Assembly (NCBI RefSeq): GCF_021730395.1
Contig: NC_069371.1
Coordinates: 46,820,001-46,884,000 of the forward strand
Direction: 5' to 3'
DNA length: 64,000 nucleotides
Origin: Mercenaria mercenaria
Taxonomy: Eukaryota > Mollusca > Bivalvia > Venerida > Veneridae
Part shown: positions 50,147 to 60,179 of the stretch, one piece after another
How the letters are laid out: each line of letters begins with the position of its first letter
Numbering within the stretch: position 1 is the first letter of the stretch
The notes under the pieces: model-generated
Told to the model about the DNA's origin: nothing
Database searches by the model: none
What the model saw: only the letters and a program-made list of their open reading frames with translations
Translations under genes and position numbers: made by a program

Positions 50147-51385
50147 TCAAAGTGTCACTGGTATTCCTGATCTCATCAGTGGATTAATTTTAGACTCGTC
50201 AAACTCTCCTCTCATGGGTTGGGTTCCTTTCGGAGGTCCATCTAGATCTCTGTTTACTGTCCCTGGCTTCCTGTGAGGCTTTGTCCTTTTTCGTTCAGGT
50301 CTATCAAAGAAGTGGTTCCTGAAAAAGGCGTCTCTGTTTAAAATATCATACCTATTTAAACGTCTACATTTCTTTCTAAATATGTGTATAAATTATTCCG
50401 CTCAAAATAAATTGACAATCCAACCGCTGAAAGCCGTTGAAGAACATCCTAGTCTGAAGCTATCTCAATAAATTCCTTTGCACCTTCTGGTAGAGGCTAT
50501 ATCGGTATCTTGCAGTAATTCAAACCCATCAAAATCTTCCGTTGCAGAGGCATGACATCGTTTTTGATTTGAACTTGAACCAAGAGTCAAACTTTTTCGA
50601 CTTTTCATCTGACTTTACTTTGGGTGTTAGAACGCGTTTCAAGTTTGATATGTTTGGGTTTATATATGCTGACGAATAATTGATAGTACTAGGTGTTTTA
50701 AGTCTTTCATTAACACATTTTCATGGAGTTCTTACAAGTGCAAATGCCCTCCGTTTGGGTCTATTCAGCCATAGAGATACTTTCTTCTTCTTCTTTCTTT
50801 TCGTCATAGTTACTGAAAGTAAAAAAAAAGATCATAATTATACTTTAAGAGTGGTAGCATTGGGACGGATAGGTGTAAATATTGTGATACATATAGAGAA
50901 TAATAAATAGAGAACTCATACTTTGGCGTTAAACGGTAAGAACTTGTTGGTAAAACTCCCTTTACGATAGTGGTTCTCGAACACAAACGGTGTATTGCGA
51001 TCGGTACCCACTAACGTTGCATTTTAAAAAGTGCGTTTAAACGGCACAAAGATAGCATTCGTAAAAAATGAGTTTGGTAGCAACATTATAGATGTACACA
51101 GTGTCTTCAGGTACCAGAAGATGGCCGGAGAACGTTAATATTGATAATCAAACGACAAAATGTGAACAATTTTACATGTTTCATCGTCACTGGAACATCA
51201 CTCGCTAAACTTTGTTTTGTTTTACTCCGAAACTATTCTGTTTCCAGTAAAATAAAATATTTCAGCGAAAGGAGAGCTGGTTTGGATATTCCGTAAGACT
51301 AGTCATTTAAGTAAATTGTGCATATGATGGAAAATACAAAGGAGAAACTGTGCCTCACCTGAAAATCGTGATCGGAATTCGCCAT
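50147..51385 (-). CDS. Predicted 107-aa basic protein, three exons, function unknown
   Basis: Exons: 51385-51359 (MANSDHDFQ, ending CAG|GTGAGG), 50608-50484 and 50318-50147 (TGA). Phases agree at both junctions: phase 0 into an AAAGTCAG acceptor, then AG|G across donor AAG|GTGCAA and acceptor TTTTTCAG. Exon 2 is Ser-rich then acidic (KSLTLGSSS, EDFDGFELLQDTD). Exon 3 is basic and proline-rich (DRPERKRTKPHRKPGT, then MRGEFDESKINPLMRSGIPV). No signal peptide, membrane segment or known domain; the basic Lys/Arg stretch could act as a nuclear signal. Exon 1 and its upstream region are the inverted duplicate of those of the zinc-finger pseudogene at 46090. The whole frame is open for 324 nt. The model rests on splice signals and phase only. 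Exon 2's acceptor lacks a strong pyrimidine tract. Confidence 0.55.
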
Positions 51386-51432
51386 TTTTTCTCGAGCCTT
51401 GGCGCTCAGATACGCTCGGTCTGACGAAAGAG
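50905..51432 (-). repeat. Inverted segmental duplication, copy 2
   Basis: Inverse partner of 46046-46585. It keeps the ATGGCGAATTCCGATC exon, the donor and about 450 bp of intron. Differences are mostly single bases plus short gaps (for example the AGCACAAGTAC segment of copy 1 is shorter here). The arms enclose about 4.3 kb. Confidence 0.93.
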
Positions 51433-52477
51433 ACCAGGAAAAACATATACATACCTTTTGACATATTTGTTTGCTAGCCTCTCCGGTACTGATATATACA
51501 TCGCATGTCTGACTCCTGTATTCTAAATAACTATTCTATACAGAAAACATGTTTTAAGTTCAAAATCAGATGCAAGATCTGACTAAATGAAGTTAGAGTT
51601 ACGCCAAAATCTCTATGAAACAAACGGTTTGTATCAAATCAAAATATCTAAATTCAAGTTCGTATCGCTACGCAATATAATAACACATCCTTCGTGATAA
51701 AGTGGGTATCTCATATTTCGATTGTTATCTCTACTCGTCAAATCTTTTACGTCACTGCTATTGATAACATTTTAGAAAAATGAAGGAGTAACGCAAAAAC
51801 ATTGTATTTGCATATTAACAAAGGATCAGATAGAGGGTTATTATTTAGATAGTTATTTATGTTAACAACCTTATCTGGGGTATTTGTAAATCGAAATGAA
51901 ACTTGTACTTTTGCTCGCATATTTATCAAAAGGTGTTGGTTTTATTTTGAACTAATATCATTCTGAATGCGGAAGAAGGAACTTTTTCTTTAAACACATC
52001 TGTGATAATGTAAAATTTTATAGTCAAACATGTATTTTTCCTAGAAAAGTTTGGTCCATGAACAACTGAACAACGTTTTAAAAGACAACATGTTCATTCT
52101 ACCTAAGATATCATTGAAGGTATTATATAACAATTAATCAACGAATTAGTTTTACAATACCAGCATAGGTAATTCTAAAGACATGTAAAATGTTTATTTA
52201 AAAAGTTTGTATTGCGAACTACATTCCCTTAAATGCAAAAGGTGTTGAATAATAAAATATCAGGACCGAGTCGCAAGCTATTACCTTGTGATACAAAATA
52301 AATTAGTATGCACTAATCTAATTTATGCAAGGTCAGTCGAAGTATATACATGTACAACAGCGCCTGATTACAGATATTGATCATGGCCACAAAGATGTTG
52401 AGGTTCAGATAATTATTCACGGCTGACATATCATAGCGAATGCATATGATGACTTACTTTTGGACAACCCCTTTTGC
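51433..52477. other. Upstream flank, nothing recognised
   Basis: AT-rich intergenic DNA with no domain-bearing ORF and no repeat that I could pair with another part of the window. Confidence 0.5.
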
Positions 52478-52735
52478 TGGGGTTTAATTGAAACCGACAC
52501 AATCATAGGTCATATAGCAACTTTCAAGTTTTGATGGCAACTTTCAAGTTTTGTTGGTGGAGGAAAATCCCAGGTAGATGCCCCTCCGTGCATTATTTCA
52601 TCTCGGGCGGGAACCTAGTTAGAACCAACGATCTTCCGTACGGCTGCCAGCTTGATGGCTTCCCCACATGAAAAATTCAACGCCCCGAATTACGCTCGAA
52701 CCCACATCGGTCAGGGGCCAGTGCTTTTAAGTCAG
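52478..52735 (-). mobile_element. SINE family B, longest copy in the window
   Basis: Read on the minus strand it ends with a region matching AAGTTGCTATATGACCTATG and TGTGTCGGTTTCAATTAAAC. Upstream are AATGCACGGAGGGGCATCTA, CCGTACGGAAGATCGTTGGT and GATGTGGGTTCGAGCG. The last is a B-box-like GGTTCGAG, consistent with a tRNA-derived head. A 20-bp-scale duplication (GCAACTTTCAAGTTTTG twice) lies at 52517-52555. Confidence 0.7.
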
Positions 52736-53084
52736 AAAATAACGATAATTGTATAGACAAAATGTCTCGGAAAAATATGTTAAACTAATATCGAATATGC
52801 TGTGAATTCCATGGGGTACATTTTATTTGGTATTTTAAAGGATTAAAGTTTGGGCTCTGGGCGTCGGGTTAACGTAAAACATTTCTTTTGTGTTACGTAG
52901 TGAATCTTTGAAAGTAATCACTATATCACAGATGTCTTTTTAGAAGAACAAAATCTTAAAACAAGATTGTTTAGGTTTACATATAGCATCTTTGCTCCAA
53001 ATTTATCTTTTGGCTATTTAATATTCAATAATATTCAGTTCCGAATGTAACATATTAAAAACAGAAACCAGCCCTATATGCTAC

Positions 53085-53668
53085 ACGGGTAAAGCTACAG
53101 TCAGGCATACGGATATGTCCGTGCGTTGAGGTACGGTGCGGATAGGATTAGTCTGTGGGTGTATAACTACGGAGCAGTACGTCTTAGTATGGGAAAATGG
53201 TGAGAAACAGGAAACAAACAAAACAATACAGGGCGCGAATAAGTACGGATAGGTAAGAGGTACTACGTTGAATTACGTTTTACTGCGCCTCGAACTTGCC
53301 CAGCGCACGGACGGGTCTGCGGTAAACTACGTTGAACTATGCTTAAGTATTATCAGCCTCGGATAACTACGTTCAGCTACGGCGAGGTACGTAACAGCAC
53401 GGATAACTACGTTTAAGTACATTTTAGCCAAGCTGGACTAAAGTCACGCTCAAATGGCTACGGTTTGCTCAAATTTTTGTGCATGTTCAAAAGTTGGAGA
53501 AACTTGCAAATTTGGAATAAGTTTTGAATACGTTTTGACCACGTTTTGGCACGGATTAATACGAATGACTACTCTGTGGTACGGCTCACACGGATGGATA
53601 CGGATTACTACGTTTCTGTCCGTATCTAGACGTAGCTATCCGCGCGTATGTGTGACTGGGGTATAAGC
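53085..53668. mobile_element. TIR element with TACG/CGGAT subterminal motifs, about 580 bp
   Basis: Imperfect ends: ACAGTCAGGCATACGGATAT on the left, inverse of the right giving CCAGTCACACATACGCGCGG. The whole body is studded with GGATAACTACG, TACGTT and TACGGAT motifs on both strands. One internal string (CAAATTTTTGTGCATGTTCA) resembles CAAAATTTTGAGCATGTTCA near the right end of the 5.2 kb TTAA element. No coding potential beyond a 70-codon chance ORF. Confidence 0.65.
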
Positions 53669-54061
53669 CTTATATACTACGCGAAATAATTATAATTTTA
53701 ATTATAATTTTAAAGGAAACGAACTTTAAGCCTTGTACAAATATTTGATTTTAAAAAAGTGGAATGGACCCTCAAAATCACAGAAATGTAGAAACTGCAG
53801 AAGGTCTGAGAAAAACAATTATTATATAGGAGGCTAAATTTTCTTCAGATCTTTCATAAGTTACCATATGTAATTCATAGACATTCTTTACACTCAAAAC
53901 TTTCTATAAAGACCATCATTGGGAGAGCCAAAATGTGGTCTTTATTGGAAGGTTGTCTTTATTCACAGGTTAAAATACACTGTTAACGTTAAAATGGAAA
54001 ACAAAACGTGGCCTTTAGAGCCAGTTGGTCTCTGTTCAGAGGTGGTGTTTAACACAGGATG

Positions 54062-54213
54062 TTTTTTTTTATTTAACGTCGTACCGACACATGATAGGTC
54101 ATATGGCGACTTTCCAGCTTTAATGGTGGAGGAAGACCCCAGGTGACCCTCCGTGCATTATTTCATCACGAGCGGGAACCTGGATAAAACCACCGACCTT
54201 CCGTAAGCCGGCT
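54062..54213 (-). mobile_element. SINE family B, 3' half
   Basis: On the minus strand it ends GCCATATGACCTATCATGTG, TCGGTACGACGTTAAAT, then an A-run. Upstream are AATGCACGGAGGGTCACCTG and TTACGGAAGGTCGGTGG, matching the copy at 52478-52735. Confidence 0.8.
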
Positions 54214-54759
54214 GTATATAAAGGATAACAGCAGTTACATAGAGTAAAAGGAAAGGATCTAATACGGAGTGTGGAGTTGCAAAGAGGTCGACCTCCATTT
54301 AGTCTAGTAAAAAAGAAAAACACATTCATACTTTAAGTGAATGTTGCTTCTTTTCTTGATTTTTATATTTTGATCGATATAAAGACTATTTGAAACTAGA
54401 AATAAACAGTATTTGGCTAAATATATATAAGACAAGACGTGTGCATAATTGCGGGGCTGCTTGCTTGAGGAATGTGTGAGATTTCATACTAAACGTTCTC
54501 AACTGCCACGGAGATGAAAATGGTAGACGTACTATGCAGTATGATCAAAACCGTGTGGTGGATGGGTGGGGGTTGTCAAAATATGAAACTGAAACACACC
54601 ATGTCTAGATCCACAGGGACGTTTATGATTAGTGATAAAGATCTCTTCCCCATCACCTCAGCGGACTAAAATATATTTACAAGCATATTTATTTCTCTCT
54701 CCCACCACCCCCTGGTGGAGACTTATTGCTTTTGCCTTGTCCGTCCGTCCTTTTGTCCG

Positions 54760-56110
54760 TCACACTTCATTTCCGATCAATAACTAGTGAACCGTTTGAC
54801 CTAAAACCTTCACATGTCATAGGCCGGCAGGGCTTATACAGTAGACGACTCCTATTGATTTTGGGGTCACTTGATCAAAGGTCAAACTCACAGGGGCCTG
54901 AACATGGAAAACAATTTCCGTTGAATAACTTGAGACTCACTTGACGCAGATTACTGTAACTTCATAAGATGACTGGTCGTGCAGAGGAGATGATCCCTAT
55001 TGATTTTGGGGTAACTGGCTCAACGGGGAAGATCAATGTGGCCTGAACATGGAAAACTATTTCCGGTCAGTTAGTTGAGAACCTCTTGACCCAGAATGTT
55101 TAAACTTCATAGGATGATTGGTCATGCAAAGGAGATGACTCCTATCGATTTCGGGGTTATTCTGCCGAAGATCAAGGTCGACGGGGCCTGAATATCAAAA
55201 CCATTTCCGTCAATAACCACTTGACCCAGAATGTTGAAACTTCATAAAATGATTGGACATCCAGAGTAGATAACCCCAATTGATTTTGGGGTCACTTGAT
55301 CAAAGGGCAATGTCACATTGGCCTGAACATGGAAAATATTTCTGGTCAGTAACTTGAGAACCGCTTGACCAATAATGTTTAAACTTCATAAAATGATTGG
55401 TCATGCAGAGGAAATCATCCCTATTAATTTAGGGGTCACTCTGTTAAACGTCAAGGTCATAGGGGCCTGAACATAAAAATAATTTCCGATCAATATTTTT
55501 AGAATTGACAAAAAATGTTAAAACTTCATCAGATGACTGGTCATGCAGAGGAAATAACCTCTGTTGATTTTTTGGTCACTCTAATAAAGGTCAAGGTCAC
55601 AAGGCATGAACATGGAAAACCATTTCCGGTAAGTAACTTGAGAACCATTTGACCCAGAATGTTGAAACTTCCTAGGATGATTGGTTATGCAAAGGAGATG
55701 GCCCCTATTGCTTTTAGGGTCACTCCAATAAAAGTTAAGGCCGCAACAGATACAAATAAAACTCCATTTTCAGTTAATAACTCGAGAACCATTCGAAATA
55801 GAACCTACAAGTTTCAAAGGGTGATAGGAATTTCATAGTAGGTGACTCCTATAGTTTTTTGGGTCACTCCATCAAAGGTCAAGGTCATAGAAAACACTTT
55901 CCAAATCAATAACTAAAGGACAACTTGATCCAGAATGTTGAAACTTAACAGGCTGACTGGACATGCAGAGTAGATGACCTCTAATGATTTTTGGGTTACT
56001 TGGTCAAAGGTCAAAGTCACAGGGACCTGAACATGGAAAACCGCGTCCAATTAATAACTTTCGAACCATATGGCCCAGGATGTTGAAACTTAGTGTCTTT
56101 AGTTTTTCAA
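54760..56110 (+). repeat. Satellite-like tandem array, period about 138 bp, about ten copies
   Basis: Each unit runs: ATTTCCGATCAATAACTTGA, GAACCACTTGACCCAGAATG, TTGAAACTTCATAGGATGAT, TGGTCATGCAGAGGAGATGA, CCCCTATTGATTTTGGGGTC, ACTCGATCAAAGGTCAAGGT, CACAGGGGCCTGAACATGGA, AAACC. The 'AATAACTTGAGAACC' start recurs near 54779, 54912, 55058, 55210, 55341, 55480, 55633, 55775, 55906 and 56043. Copies differ by roughly 15-25%, so the array is old. It is preceded by CCGTCCGTCC-type sequence. Confidence 0.9.
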
Positions 56111-57260
56111 TTCGAACGTAAGGTAGTGACACCCCCAAAAGCCCTGTTTAATGCTCAAAAGAAGTGATTGAGCAAAATCGTTTTTAAACATATTTAATAA
56201 ATTTTGACCTTGATATTGACCCTATTAGCTCCACTGGCATCTTGCCAAATCTCATTGGTGTAACACTCGGGATTTAAATCATCTCTTTTAAAGTTTACCT
56301 TCAAGAAAGCTCCGGCCAATATTTAAACGACTGTTCACAATAAAATATTTCAACTTCACGTATAACGTCAAAGCTACAAGTACCTAAGCCCTGTTGGCTA
56401 TTCACACTATCCAGAACACTTGTTTTCTATCTGTTAGTCATCTTTAGGCAAAATTCAATTTCTACAAATTGATATACAACAAAACTGTTGTGAAAAAAAG
56501 CACGTTTTATTTCAAGAAAACAGCGACATAAACATTCAGTGGTCTGAAATACAATTTTAGTTAGGCCATCATAAATATTTGCTTTATGTTAAAATTGGCG
56601 TATGCAATAAACATAGCCCGCTTTTTCACACGCCCGATTAAACATTATCTTTGCACAAAAGACAACTATGATAACTGGCTTAACCTTTACTGATGTACAA
56701 CCTTTCGTTAAAGTGCAAATATATGTAAACAACAACAACTTAAACAAATAACCACAAATCAACACAACAGTATGGAGAATTCTCTTTCTGGTTGGTCGAA
56801 GTACAGAGTATATACATGTACACTTTCATCTCAATTTCCTTGAAACTTGTAATTGCCTTTGCATTATCATTGTCTCGCCCTTCGCCCTGAAGATGGTGTG
56901 ATAATACGATACAAAGACGTTAAATTAGGATGCAGTTGCGCATTGATACGAAACAAAAGGCAATTAAAAGACACAATATCAGTATCAAGCATCGAATTAT
57001 CGCGCTGTCGCATTATATTTCCACATTCTCGCACTATCACACCTTTACAACGTGTTATCGTCAAAACGTATTAAACATGTCACTGTATAGTTCTAAACTT
57101 TAATAGCATTCATTTCTTACTTTGTGATTAATATTTCAAGATAAATATCATTGTATTTCAAAGTAAATATCGAGATAATAGGTTTCAAAACATAAGATGA
57201 AAAATATAGTATCTGCTCTATAACAACTAGTTTGCTCAGGTTATTGGTATGAATTTGTTG
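56111..57260. other. Intergenic / 3' flank of the B-box gene
   Basis: No gene recognised. At 56860-57065 a block rich in TCGC and GCATTA motifs (CATTATCATTGTCTCGCCCT ... GCTGTCGCATTATATTTCCA) is open on both strands for 65-73 codons and looks like part of a short interspersed repeat. Confidence 0.5.
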
Positions 57261-59024
57261 TCATTTAACATGGAAAACTTTAATTAAATCCTCCTCCCAC
57301 TTTCCAACAAACAATTTATTGTTTTTGTCACAGTATGTTAGACATCTGTGCTTGTCAATTCCATCGCTGTTGTCAAGAAGAACACATACCTGAACTAAGT
57401 CTTTCGAAAGCTGAATAATTTTGTTAGACAGGTAGCAGCAGACATAAATTGCTCCCGTTCTGTCTACAGTGAGACCACGTGGACCACCATTCTCTTCGTC
57501 CTTATAGATGGCTTTAACCTCTCCATCGAATGTTATGCTAGATATCATGTGTTTCCCAAGATCTGAAACGTATATTATAGTTTTATCTGGACTGAGAGCA
57601 ACATTCCACGGTTTTTCAAATCTCTTTTCACCATCACTATCTACTGTAAGGTCATTCAACACGTTTCCACGAATATCAAGAACATGTAGACTAGCATCAA
57701 AATAAGAAACGACCATTTTCTTTTCTGTACACACAATGCTACGGCATGATCCACGCAAAAGCAATTGATAAACCAGGAAAATTGAAAATGAGCTAGTCAA
57801 AGATAAGAACTGAATAGCTTTAATTGTTGGGAGTGTGACAGCAAAATTATTTTCACCAGCCTTTGCAACAGCCCATGGTCCCGGAAGTATAAGTTCTGAC
57901 TGTACCTTATATTTGTTCGTGTCAATCACTTTTAATCTACTATTCTTATAGTCAGATATTAGAAGCTTGTCTTTTGATACTGCACACATTCCTGTAATGC
58001 AACAGAATGGTAAAAGATCTTTTCGAGATGAAACAGTAAGATCAGCGTTAACCTTAATGTCCCTGTGAAGAGTTGTCAATTTTCCGAGTTCTCCCACATC
58101 TCTAAGCGCTGTCTGTAGAGCTGTGGAAAATTCAATTTCATAGTATGGTATTTCATTTTCCTTTCGAATATTTAGAATATCGGTCTGAATATGTTCCAAT
58201 GCCTCTTCACCCGTTTTCACATCTAAAAAGAGCTGGCATGAATTTCCTTTTATCTGTGCATCTTCCAGCTTAGATTTGAGTCTTGTAACATTCTGCGTTA
58301 TATACTTCTGTGTCAAAGCAACAGATTCAAGAAGTTTCGTATTTTGTTCGTGTTTTAGTCTTTCCTCTTTTTCGATGTTATTTTGGAACTGATCAAATAA
58401 TTTATTGATCTTATCTCTTTGCTTCTTAATTTCTTCTGTTGCCCTTTTATGAAGAAAGTCAGCCCGTCGTTTGTTGGACTTGCACTTTTCAATTTCAGTA
58501 TCTAAATCTGTGCCAAACTGATCTAGCAATTCCAAGTAGTTTTGATATTCCTTACTGTCCAGAAATGTCCCTGCAATATCAGGAACATATTTGACTGAAT
58601 CTTTTGGACATTCTCGGTGCTCAGTAACCATACAAACGGAGCAACCAATTTTATCACATATTTCACAGAAACAATCTACGACTTTTTCTATGTGTTTCTT
58701 GCAGGTCTCTGTGCACTGATTTTGTTTCTTTTTCTCTTGTAATATGATATGTTGAAGTGGCCCTATTTCTTTGCTCTTAAAAATATCGTAACAGGAATTG
58801 CACAGCTTTGCCGTACAGTTCTCACACAGTCCTACTTCATCTACAGTTAACTCTTCACTGCATGATTCACACGATATATTTCGTCCAGCTTTACATCCAG
58901 CTACCTTAACATTATGGTCAAATTGTGCTTTTACATTTTCGGGTCTGTCAGTTTGACTTAAACTCCACACACTAGTAGCACAAGGGCCATCATCACGATC
59001 AGTTGCATCACTACCGCAGCTCAT
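57261..59024 (-). CDS. TRIM-like protein without RING: two B-boxes, coiled coil, NHL-like propeller
   Basis: One 587-aa open frame from ATG at 59024 to the stop at 57261. The frame stays open nine codons upstream of this ATG, and an AAG precedes that stretch, so an upstream coding exon is possible. Residues about 52-92 form a first B-box-like zinc module (CESC..., CENC, CNSC). About 104-141 form a B-box2 (CKKH, CFCEICD, CSVC, EHREC). A Lys/Glu-rich coiled coil spans about 160-290. From about 345 to the end repeated strand motifs (LLISDYKNSRLKVID, WNVALSPDKTIIYVSDLG, GLTVDRTGAIYVCCY) suggest an NHL-type beta-propeller, used for protein or RNA binding. There is no RING, so E3 ligase activity is not expected from this polypeptide alone. 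Such B-box/NHL proteins are numerous in bivalves; their role, often assumed to be immune signalling, is unproven. Confidence 0.88.
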   Translation of the reverse strand: MSCGSDATDRDDGPCATSVWSLSQTDRPENVKAQFDHNVKVAGCKAGRNISCESCSEELTVDEVGLCENCTAKLCNSCYDIFKSKEIGPLQHIILQEKKKQNQCTETCKKHIEKVVDCFCEICDKIGCSVCMVTEHRECPKDSVKYVPDIAGTFLDSKEYQNYLELLDQFGTDLDTEIEKCKSNKRRADFLHKRATEEIKKQRDKINKLFDQFQNNIEKEERLKHEQNTKLLESVALTQKYITQNVTRLKSKLEDAQIKGNSCQLFLDVKTGEEALEHIQTDILNIRKENEIPYYEIEFSTALQTALRDVGELGKLTTLHRDIKVNADLTVSSRKDLLPFCCITGMCAVSKDKLLISDYKNSRLKVIDTNKYKVQSELILPGPWAVAKAGENNFAVTLPTIKAIQFLSLTSSFSIFLVYQLLLRGSCRSIVCTEKKMVVSYFDASLHVLDIRGNVLNDLTVDSDGEKRFEKPWNVALSPDKTIIYVSDLGKHMISSITFDGEVKAIYKDEENGGPRGLTVDRTGAIYVCCYLSNKIIQLSKDLVQVCVLLDNSDGIDKHRCLTYCDKNNKLFVGKWEEDLIKVFHVK

Positions 59025-59363
59025 TCTAAGCTGGTGTAACACATCCTCCAAATCTTAATCGATCTTGAATCTTTATGGCCTCCTTTTCAATTCATTTTAA
59101 TTTCGCTAAATTACATATTTACGCCTATAAAATGACTATGTCACATAACCTATACATAAACTGTGTATATCTTGAGATACAAATGAAATAATTCAAAATA
59201 TCACTCTAAATGGCTACGCAGTGCTTTTATCGAATGACATGTAACAATTTTGTGGTTATCATATCTACACAGAGATATCCATGTAGGTAAAACTAACACT
59301 TGAAGTGATATATTAGTTCATAATGAGATTAATACAGATAAATATTAGGAATGTTTCTCATTG

Positions 59364-59606
59364 CAGAGTTGGCGCAGCCGTATTGCGCATGCGCGGAATT
59401 ATTATCAAATGGAACGCACGGCAAAAATACTCATTTTTTTGCATGTTCGGACGCATTTAGTGTATAATGTGCATAATATACTGACTAAAGGTTAGGGTTA
59501 GAATCATCATGGTTACAAAATATATATATTTAAGGTGTTTTTGTTCAAATTTAGTTAATCCGGTATATACCGGAGTCTGTAATATATCACGGGCGCACCA
59601 ACTCTG
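59364..59606. mobile_element. 243-bp MITE upstream of the B-box gene
   Basis: Ends CAGAGTTGGCGCAGCCGTAT and inverse CAGAGTTGGTGCGCCCGTGA. It starts 340 bp upstream of the B-box gene's ATG, likely within its 5' region. The interior has GCGCATGCGCGG and an AT-rich middle. No coding sequence. Confidence 0.7.
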
Positions 59607-60179
59607 TATTTAGTCACAGCCAAATATTAGCGAATCAGATTTATTAAATATTATGGTCACCTACTTTAATCAACCAATAAAACATTTGAATAAGATGAAA
59701 GTATTGTAATTTATCTGTTTTAGTTCAAGTAGTTTCCTTGAAGCAGGTATCTAACAAACGTGTAGGATACCGATGTATAAGACAATTACATATTTTTATT
59801 TGCATTACATTACCTTACTTACATTACAATGATTGTGACCAGACTATCAATAAATAATGACATATGATGCCTACTTTGTACTTACAATTAATATTGCATT
59901 TACCTCTCAACTAGCTTATAAAAGTATAAAGGACTATTCCAATCGTGACAAACAATTCTCTATAATTCCAATTCTTCCACATATACATCGGTTTTAACGA
60001 ATTCTCTCTCCAAACATTGTTAAATTATTCTAACATAGTAACGTACATGCGCAGGAGCAAAATAAAAAAAATAATGAAAAACACTTTTATCTTTGGTGGT
60101 CGCAGAATTTATTTTTTGATAAACCGTTTTTAATCAAAATTGATGTGGAAAATTATACTCTAAAAGCTATATATATGTA
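59607..60179. other. Spacer between B-box and transporter genes
   Basis: AT-rich; 3' flank of the transporter (both genes lie on the minus strand). Nothing else recognised. Confidence 0.5.

Noticed and set aside
56853-57074. Overlapping ORFs on both strands as a gene
   Set aside because: Caused by a TCGC/GCATTA-rich repeat block; no domain.
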